This document shows positions 21,293-26,379 of a stretch of 26,379 nt of DNA, one piece after another. A program made the translations under genes and the position numbers. Under the pieces are notes generated by a model. That model was not told the DNA's origin, made no database searches, and saw only the letters and a program-made list of their open reading frames with translations. How positions within the stretch are numbered: position 1 is the stretch's first letter; every line of letters begins with the position of its first letter. This DNA is from Oscillospiraceae bacterium (lineage in GTDB: Bacteria > Bacillota > Clostridia > Oscillospirales > UBA929): NCBI GenBank assembly GCA_009777435.1, contig WRLW01000002.1, forward strand, positions 1 to 26,379, written 5' to 3'.

Positions 21293-21466
21293 AGAGCCCG
21301 TTCCCTCCTATGTTTGTCGATTGGGGATACGCCCGGCGGCGTTGTAGAATTGTCGCGTTTTGGTATTGCCTTTTTTCAAAAAAACTGCTATGCTGTTTTT
21401 GTCGAAACCTTAAAGCGGGGGCGGCGTTTGGGGCCGTCTGTCTTTCAGGCGCGGAATCAATTCAAA
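21293..21466 (-). other. Long 5' leader of the rpoBC transcript
   Basis: With the start of transcription near 21460, the leader is about 168 bases. It has no ORF of note. It contains an A/T palindrome (TTTTTT-C-AAAAAA near 21370-21384) and C-rich stretches, but no known leader class (such as an L10-binding site or a riboswitch) is recognisable. Confidence 0.5.
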
Positions 21467-21495
21467 ATTATATCATGGCAGAAAATACTTGTCAA
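21467..21495 (-). promoter_or_regulatory. Perfect sigma-A promoter of rpoB-rpoC
   Basis: On the minus strand, TTGACA (21490-21495) and TATAAT (21467-21472) are separated by exactly 17 bases. This full consensus promoter fits the high demand for RNA polymerase and shows that rpoBC is transcribed independently of the genes upstream. Confidence 0.93.
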
Positions 21496-21520
21496 TGAAT
21501 TTTTTTACGCGGCGAAAATA

Positions 21521-21552
21521 AACGGGGCCGGGGGCGCGCCCGTTATTTTTTT
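21521..21552. terminator. Probable bidirectional terminator between the solute-binding protein gene and rpoB
   Basis: AACGGG (21521-21526) pairs with CCCGTT (21539-21544), and the interior holds a GGGCGCGCCC palindrome. On the plus strand the stem is followed by a run of seven T (21546-21552); on the minus strand by TATTTTC. It lies 33 bases past the solute-binding protein stop and just before the rpoB promoter, as expected for a transcript end. Confidence 0.55.
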
Positions 21553-21576
21553 CGTCGTTTTTCGTCGTTTTAAGCT

Positions 21577-23139
21577 CTATTTTTTGATCTCCCATTCCGA
21601 AAAATTATCGAAGGGCCTTAAAAACAGGGGCTTCACGCCGTCGGCCGCGCCGCGCCGCGTGACTAAGGCCTGACGCCTGAACAGCAGCGGTATGGCCGGC
21701 ATCCGCTCGGCCCACGCCTCGGCGGCGGAGATGCCTTCGGGCGCGCCGGGCGCTCTGAGCGGCGCCGAAGCGCCTTCGGGCACGCGCGCGCCCTCGCGCC
21801 GCGCCCAGTCGTCCAGATTAAAATCGGCCGGCACGTTTTCGCGCGCGCAATACAGCTCGTAGTCGCCTCTTTTGAGCGCGGCGGCAAAGGCGGAGCGCGT
21901 AAGCGGCGTATACTCGGCGTCTATGCCCGCCTCGGCCAGCGCGCGGCAGATAAAGCGCACGGCCTCGCACGCCGCGCCGTCGTCCTCCTCCACCAAAAAC
22001 CGCAGGGTGAACGAATACCACGTCCGGCCCACGGGATACTGCAAGAAGCCGTCGCCGTTCAGGTCGGCTAACTCTAATTCCTCAAGCAGGTCGGTCATCA
22101 GTCTCAAATCCGCGGCTGAGGCGCCCGCGGCTGCGCCGCTCAGCGGGCTTGACGGCGGTATGGGCAGCGCCGCCGGGTCGGCGTCCGAGCCGTAGACCTC
22201 GGCGCACAGCGCGGCGCGGTCTATGCCGGCGGACAGCGCGCGGCGCATACGGCTGTCGGCCAGCAGCGGGTGCGCGGCGTTTATGCCGATGTATTGCAGT
22301 ATGAGCGTAGGGTATCCCCACACGGCGAAATCGCCCTTCAGGCCCACGCCGAAGCCGTCGCCTAAGTCGCTGACCACCGCGCTGACGTCGCCGACGCCCA
22401 TCATATAAGGCAGCTCGTCCGGCCCGGACAGCGCGTTCAGCTCTATATGGCCGAGCGGCATCCGGCCGTGCTTCCACCATGCCGTGTACAGCTCAAGCGA
22501 AACCGCGCCGCCGTCCGGCTGTAAGAAGAGATAAGGCCCGGTGCCCGCCCAGGGGAAGGCCTCGCCGGCGCTGCCCCGGCGCACCACCGGGAAGGTCAGC
22601 AGCGCGGGCAGGCGCTCGTTAGGCTCGCGGAGCGTGACCACGACGGCCTCGGTTTCGCCGCCCGCCGCGCGCACGTCGGAAACGCCGCGCAGCCGTTCCG
22701 CGTAAGGCGACGCCGCCGAGCGCGCCTGCGCGAACGAATACACGACGTCCTCCGCCGTCAGCGGCTCGCCGTCATGAAACGCGACGCCGTTTTGGAGCGT
22801 CAGCGTGAACACCCCGCCGCCGTCGTACTCATATCCGGCGCACAACCCGAAAACCGGCTCAAACCGCTCGTCGAGCGTGAACAGGCTTTCGTATACCAAC
22901 GTGTATACGTCGTGGTTGAACCGGTTCAGGCTGAACATGGGGTGTTCAACGGCGTCCGGCGCCCAGGCGAGGCAGAACACGTCGTTATAGCGCTGCCCCG
23001 TATTGGGCGCGAGCGCGGTCGGCGGCGCGGGCACGGGCGGCGCCTCTTCGGGCGGCCGCTCGGATACCGGCTCGGGAAAGACGCACGCGCCCCCAAGGGC
23101 GCAGAGCAGCGCCAAAAGCGCGCATATACAGCGTTTCAC
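21577..23139 (-). CDS. ABC transporter substrate-binding protein, family 5 (peptide/nickel type)
   Basis: A 520-residue exported solute-binding protein. The signal peptide (1-19) ends near Cys19 in LGGAC, an imperfect lipobox, so lipidation is likely but not certain. A Pro/Glu-rich spacer (20-45) precedes the binding domain. Family 5 features: an N-terminal L-V-Y-E-S-L-F segment, F-T-L-T-L-Q-x-G-V-x-F-H-D-G-E-P-L-T-A-E-D-V-V-Y-S (about 112-136), G-T-G-P-Y, and R-R-A-L-S-x-G-I-D-R (about 305-314). Family members bind oligopeptides, nickel chelates and other ligands; the ligand cannot be read here. Start is GTG after AAAGGAGGA. It lies 12 bases after pgeF. No permease or ATPase genes are nearby, so it either works with a distant transporter or has another role. 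Confidence 0.9.
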   Translation of the reverse strand: MKRCICALLALLCALGGACVFPEPVSERPPEEAPPVPAPPTALAPNTGQRYNDVFCLAWAPDAVEHPMFSLNRFNHDVYTLVYESLFTLDERFEPVFGLCAGYEYDGGGVFTLTLQNGVAFHDGEPLTAEDVVYSFAQARSAASPYAERLRGVSDVRAAGGETEAVVVTLREPNERLPALLTFPVVRRGSAGEAFPWAGTGPYLFLQPDGGAVSLELYTAWWKHGRMPLGHIELNALSGPDELPYMMGVGDVSAVVSDLGDGFGVGLKGDFAVWGYPTLILQYIGINAAHPLLADSRMRRALSAGIDRAALCAEVYGSDADPAALPIPPSSPLSGAAAGASAADLRLMTDLLEELELADLNGDGFLQYPVGRTWYSFTLRFLVEEDDGAACEAVRFICRALAEAGIDAEYTPLTRSAFAAALKRGDYELYCARENVPADFNLDDWARREGARVPEGASAPLRAPGAPEGISAAEAWAERMPAIPLLFRRQALVTRRGAADGVKPLFLRPFDNFSEWEIKK

Positions 23140-23151
23140 GCGGCTCCTCCT

Positions 23152-23943
23152 TTATAAGACGGCTATACACGCGGCCTGTGAGCCGCGCCGTTCACCCATG
23201 CGGCGGTGTGAGAAAAACTCGCCGTCCCGGCAGCATGTGCATAGCCCCGCGCGGTCAACCAATCCCACTCCCGCGCGGCGAAGCTGCCATTCGACAATGC
23301 CCGCCAGATCGACGCGGAAGCGCCCGCCGCCCGACGGCTCGATATAAGGCCGCATATCGGACTGCCCGAAGGCCCTTATGAACGCCTCGGGCACGTCGGC
23401 GTCCGTCTCGAAGCAGCACATGCCTATACAGGGGCCGACGGCGGCGTTTATGCCGCCCGTCCCGCCGCCCGACAGCGCGGCCAGCGCGCGCGCCGTCTTG
23501 CCGGCCGTGTCAAGGGCCGCGCCGCGCCACCCGGCGTGGGCCGCGCCCGCGGCGCCGGCACGGGCGTCGTACAGCAGAACGGGCGCGCAGTCGGCCCAGA
23601 ATACGGTCAGCGTCAGACCCGGCGAGCCTGTAATCAGCGCGTCGCACTCGCGCTCGGCGGGATAGGCGAAGCCGCTCCCGCGATGCTCCGGCGTGACGGT
23701 CGCCACGCCGTCGCCGTGCGCCTGCTTGGCGAACACCAGAGACGCGGCGTCGGCGCCGAACGCGGCCGTGAAGCGCCTGAAATTTTCGGCGGCGCGGGGG
23801 TCGCAGTCCGCGCGCCCAAGGTTGAGCGTGTCGCGCGGCGGCGCGGACACGCCGCCGGCGCGTGTTGAAAACGCGTGGGGCGCGCCCGTCAGCGCGTCCG
23901 AGGTATAGTATTTTACGGTGTCCTTCTCACGCGGGGTAAACAT
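23152..23943 (-). CDS. pgeF: Peptidoglycan editing factor PgeF / multicopper-oxidase-like YfiH family protein
   Basis: A 263-residue protein of the family once called laccase-domain or YfiH. In E. coli PgeF prevents wrong amino acids entering peptidoglycan precursors, and other members act on purine nucleosides; either role is possible here. Family signatures: FSTRAGGVS (25-33), a metal-binding His76 in KQAHGDGV, Cys119 in ADCAPVLL, His136 in HAGWRG, and GPCIGMCCFE (about 169-178). Length and motifs are complete. The start has GGAGG five bases before ATG. It lies 29 bases after prfB in the same direction and 12 before the solute-binding protein gene, so it is in the middle of a likely operon. 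Confidence 0.95.
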   Translation of the reverse strand: MFTPREKDTVKYYTSDALTGAPHAFSTRAGGVSAPPRDTLNLGRADCDPRAAENFRRFTAAFGADAASLVFAKQAHGDGVATVTPEHRGSGFAYPAERECDALITGSPGLTLTVFWADCAPVLLYDARAGAAGAAHAGWRGAALDTAGKTARALAALSGGGTGGINAAVGPCIGMCCFETDADVPEAFIRAFGQSDMRPYIEPSGGGRFRVDLAGIVEWQLRRAGVGLVDRAGLCTCCRDGEFFSHRRMGERRGSQAACIAVL

Positions 23944-23972
23944 AAGCCCCTCCGTGTCCGGCGAAACGAATT

Positions 23973-25100
23973 CTAAGCCGTCCCGCCTTTGAGGCCGCCG
24001 TTGGCGGCGGCCGTCAGATAAGCCGAGATAAAGCCGCCTATGTCGCCGTCCATGACGGCGTTTATGTTGCCCGACTCAAAGCCTGTGCGGTGATCCTTGG
24101 CCAGCGTGTAGGGCATGAACACATAAGAGCGAATCTGGCTGCCCCACTCTATGGCCTTCTGCTCGCCCTTTATGTCCTCGATGCGGTCAAGGCGCTCGCG
24201 CTCCTTTATATCGGCCAGCTTGGCCTTTAGCAGCTTCATGGCCATCTCGCGGTTCTGGTGCTGGCTGCGCTCGTTCTGGCAAGCCGTTATGATGCCTGAG
24301 GGCAGGTGCGTTATGCGCACGGCGCTCTCGGTTTTGTTGACGTGCTGGCCGCCCGCGCCGCCCGAGCGGTAGGTGTCGATCTTCAAATCCTCGTCGCGGA
24401 TATCCAGCTCCATGTCGTCGGACAGCTCAGGCATCACCTCGACGGCGGCGAACGACGTGTGGCGGCGTCCCGACGCGTCGAACGGGGATATGCGCACTAA
24501 ACGGTGTACGCCCATCTCGCCCTTGAGATAACCGAACGCGTTGGTTCCCTCTATAAGTATGACGGCGCTCTTCACGCCGGCCTCGTCGCCGTCCAGATAG
24601 TCGAGTATTTTATAAGTAAAGCCCTGCCGCTCGGCCCACCGCGTATACATGCGGTACAGCATCTCGGCCCAGTCCTGAGCCTCCGTGCCGCCCGCGCCCG
24701 CGTGAAACGACACGATGGCGCTGCAGCCGTCGTATTCGCCCGACAGCAGCGTGGCGAGCCGCGCCTCGGCCATGTCGGACTCCCACCCCGCGACGCCCGG
24801 CGTGAGGTCGTCTATCGGCGACTCGTCGTTTTCCTCTATCGCCAGCTCGCAGAGCGTGAGCAGATCCTCCCACCGCGAATACAGGGCGTCGAAGCGCGCG
24901 CGCTTGTTTTGCAGGCGCTTCAGCTCCTTCAGCGCGGCCTGTCCGGCGTCCATGTCGTCCCAGAAGCCCGCCTCGGACGACTTGGCCTCAAGCCCGGCGA
25001 TCCTCGCGGCGTCGGCCTCGATGCCGAGCGCGGCGCGCAGCTCGTCAAGGCCGTCCCTCGCGGACAGCAGCCGGCTTTTGTATTCCTCAAAGACTATCAT
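23973..25100 (-). CDS. prfB: Peptide chain release factor 2
   Basis: The 375-residue RF2, which recognises UGA and UAA stop codons and triggers peptide release. It has the tripeptide codon-reading motif SPF (205-207) and the catalytic GGQ (250-252) within SGGAGGQHVNKTESAV. The N-terminal helical domain and the C-terminal domain are complete. The gene is one uninterrupted frame: the CTTTGA programmed frameshift found near codon 25 of many prfB genes is absent (residues around 21-28 are LRAALGIE). The ATG at 25100 has AGAAAGGA about 11 bases upstream. It is 51 bases after the RNase J gene. Confidence 0.97.
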   Translation of the reverse strand: MIVFEEYKSRLLSARDGLDELRAALGIEADAARIAGLEAKSSEAGFWDDMDAGQAALKELKRLQNKRARFDALYSRWEDLLTLCELAIEENDESPIDDLTPGVAGWESDMAEARLATLLSGEYDGCSAIVSFHAGAGGTEAQDWAEMLYRMYTRWAERQGFTYKILDYLDGDEAGVKSAVILIEGTNAFGYLKGEMGVHRLVRISPFDASGRRHTSFAAVEVMPELSDDMELDIRDEDLKIDTYRSGGAGGQHVNKTESAVRITHLPSGIITACQNERSQHQNREMAMKLLKAKLADIKERERLDRIEDIKGEQKAIEWGSQIRSYVFMPYTLAKDHRTGFESGNINAVMDGDIGGFISAYLTAAANGGLKGGTA

Positions 25101-25151
25101 TAAGCACTTAATCCTTTCTGAGCGGGCGGTAACAAAAAGCGGGTCTCTCTT

Positions 25152-26379
25152 TTATACCTCCATGATAACCGGGAGTATCATGGGGCTGCGCTTGGTGGTC
25201 TTATAAAGATACTCCCCAAGCTCGCCGCGCACGGCCGAGCGTATGCCCGTCCAGTCGGCCGCCCCGTGCGCGCGGTTGGACTCTATGGCCCTGAGGGCGC
25301 GCGAGCGCAGATTTTCGAGCAGCTCGTCGGATTCCTTGACATACACGAAGCCGCGCGTGACTATATCCGGCCCCGCTATAACCGAGCCGTCGGCGGCGTT
25401 GAGCGAGAACACAACGACAATCAGGCCGTCGGACGCGAGATGCTTGCGGTCACGCAGCACCACGCTGCCCACGTCGCCCACGCCCAGCCCGTCCACCATG
25501 ACGCGCCCGGCCTGTATGACGCCGCTGTGCTTAACGCCGTCCTCCGATATCTCAAGCACGCGCCCCAATTCGGGGATGAATATGCGCGACGGGTCGATGC
25601 CGCACGCCGCCGCCAGCCCTGCCGCGGCCTTGAGGTGCCTGTGTTCGCCGTGCATGGGCACGAAGTATTTGGGCCTCGCGAGCGTCATTATAAGCTTTAG
25701 CTCCTCCTGACACGCGTGCCCCGACACATGGACGTCGGCCAACCGCTCGTAAACCACGTCCGCGCCCTTGCGCATCAGCTCGTTGACCACCTTCGAGACG
25801 CCCTTCTCGTTGCCGGGTATGGGCGTCGCGGAAATAATAACGCAGTCGTCGGGCTGCAGCTCTATCTGCTTGTGCCCCGAGAAGGCCATGCGGTACAGGG
25901 CCGACATCGGCTCGCCCTGGCTGCCGGTCGTGATGATACACAGCTTGTCGCCGGGCATGGTTCGTATCATGTTCATGTCTATCAGCGCGCCGTCGGGTAT
26001 ATTAAGATACCCCAGCCCGACCGACAGCCGCAGGATGTTCTCCATGCTGCGCCCGGTTATGGCGACGCGGCGCCCGTTGCGCACCGATATGTCGATTATC
26101 TGCTGCAAACGGTGTACGTTCGAGGCGAACGTGGTGACGATAATGCGCCCCGAGTTGTTTCGGAACAGCGGCTCCAGCGCCTGACCGACCTTGCGCTCGC
26201 TCATGGCGTAGCCCGGGCGCTCGGCGTTGGTCGAGTCGCACAGCAGCGCCAGCACGCCGCGGCTGCCCAGCTCGCCGAAGCGCGTCAGGTCGATGGGCTC
26301 GCCGCTGACGGGCGTGGTGTCGATCTTAAAGTCGCCGGTGTGTATGATCGTGCCGGCGGGGGGGGGTATGGCCAGCGGC
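25152..26379 (-). CDS. rnj: Ribonuclease J (5' end cut by window edge)
   Basis: The C-terminal about 409 residues of RNase J, a metallo-beta-lactamase/beta-CASP enzyme with 5' exonuclease and endonuclease activity in mRNA decay and rRNA maturation. Reading starts in frame at 26378 with PLAIPPPAGTIIHTGDFKID, a conserved segment that includes a metal-binding Asp. CDSTNAERPG, the beta-CASP part (about 25690-26200) and the PMHGEHRHL motif follow. The HxHxDH motif lies beyond the window. An internal GTG at 26255 is not the start. A run of nine G (26358-26366 on the plus strand) encodes Pro-Pro-Pro. It is the first visible gene of the rnj-prfB-pgeF-solute-binding protein group. The J1 or J2 subtype cannot be told from this part. 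Confidence 0.95.
   Translation of the reverse strand, partial: PLAIPPPAGTIIHTGDFKIDTTPVSGEPIDLTRFGELGSRGVLALLCDSTNAERPGYAMSERKVGQALEPLFRNNSGRIIVTTFASNVHRLQQIIDISVRNGRRVAITGRSMENILRLSVGLGYLNIPDGALIDMNMIRTMPGDKLCIITTGSQGEPMSALYRMAFSGHKQIELQPDDCVIISATPIPGNEKGVSKVVNELMRKGADVVYERLADVHVSGHACQEELKLIMTLARPKYFVPMHGEHRHLKAAAGLAAACGIDPSRIFIPELGRVLEISEDGVKHSGVIQAGRVMVDGLGVGDVGSVVLRDRKHLASDGLIVVVFSLNAADGSVIAGPDIVTRGFVYVKESDELLENLRSRALRAIESNRAHGAADWTGIRSAVRGELGEYLYKTTKRSPMILPVIMEV

Overview
The window looks like a chromosomal segment from a GC-rich member of the Bacillota, most likely class Clostridia. The evidence is the gene content: RNase J, a SipW-type signal peptidase with TasA-like substrates, a class B sortase, an ECF transporter S component, Gram-positive style RpoB and RpoC, strong AGGAGG-type ribosome binding sites and sigma-A consensus promoters. 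CheA and CheW suggest a motile or chemotactic cell. The species cannot be named from the sequence alone.

Layout. The left third (about 1-9158) is on the plus strand and encodes the cell surface. It starts with a large secreted protein of unknown function (116-2584) closed by a strong terminator. After a 311-base gap holding a 20-bp perfect inverted repeat comes a probable operon (2896-9158): a DivIVA-domain coiled-coil protein, a SipW-like signal peptidase, a Cna-B-like protein with a proline/glycine linker and a TPKTG sorting-like tail, a TasA/CalY-like protein with a Gly/Asn-rich linker, a 622-residue protein with bacterial Ig-like folds and three tandem repeats of about 47 residues, a 45-residue small ORF, and a class B sortase. 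This resembles a variant of the tapA-sipW-tasA biofilm fibre system joined to sortase anchoring, and it is the part most likely to be novel.

The rest lies on the minus strand. Reading in its transcription direction from the right edge: RNase J (cut by the window edge), prfB, pgeF and an extracellular solute-binding protein gene form one closely spaced group. Then rpoB-rpoC follow with their own perfect sigma-A promoter, then cheA-cheW with a second perfect sigma-A promoter. A noncoding cluster of diverged direct repeats (about 10820-11033) follows, then an ECF transporter S component of the RibU/FmnP type and a MerR-family regulator, whose stop codon overlaps that of the sortase gene.

How the genes work together: the left operon would translocate, process (SipW-like peptidase) and possibly anchor (sortase) a set of surface or fibre proteins. 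The right part is housekeeping: transcription (RpoB/RpoC), translation termination (RF2), RNA decay (RNase J), cell-wall or purine housekeeping (PgeF) and chemotaxis signalling. No tRNA, rRNA, CRISPR array, insertion sequence or phage gene was seen. Long open frames antisense to rpoB and rpoC are judged to be shadows caused by GC-rich codon usage.
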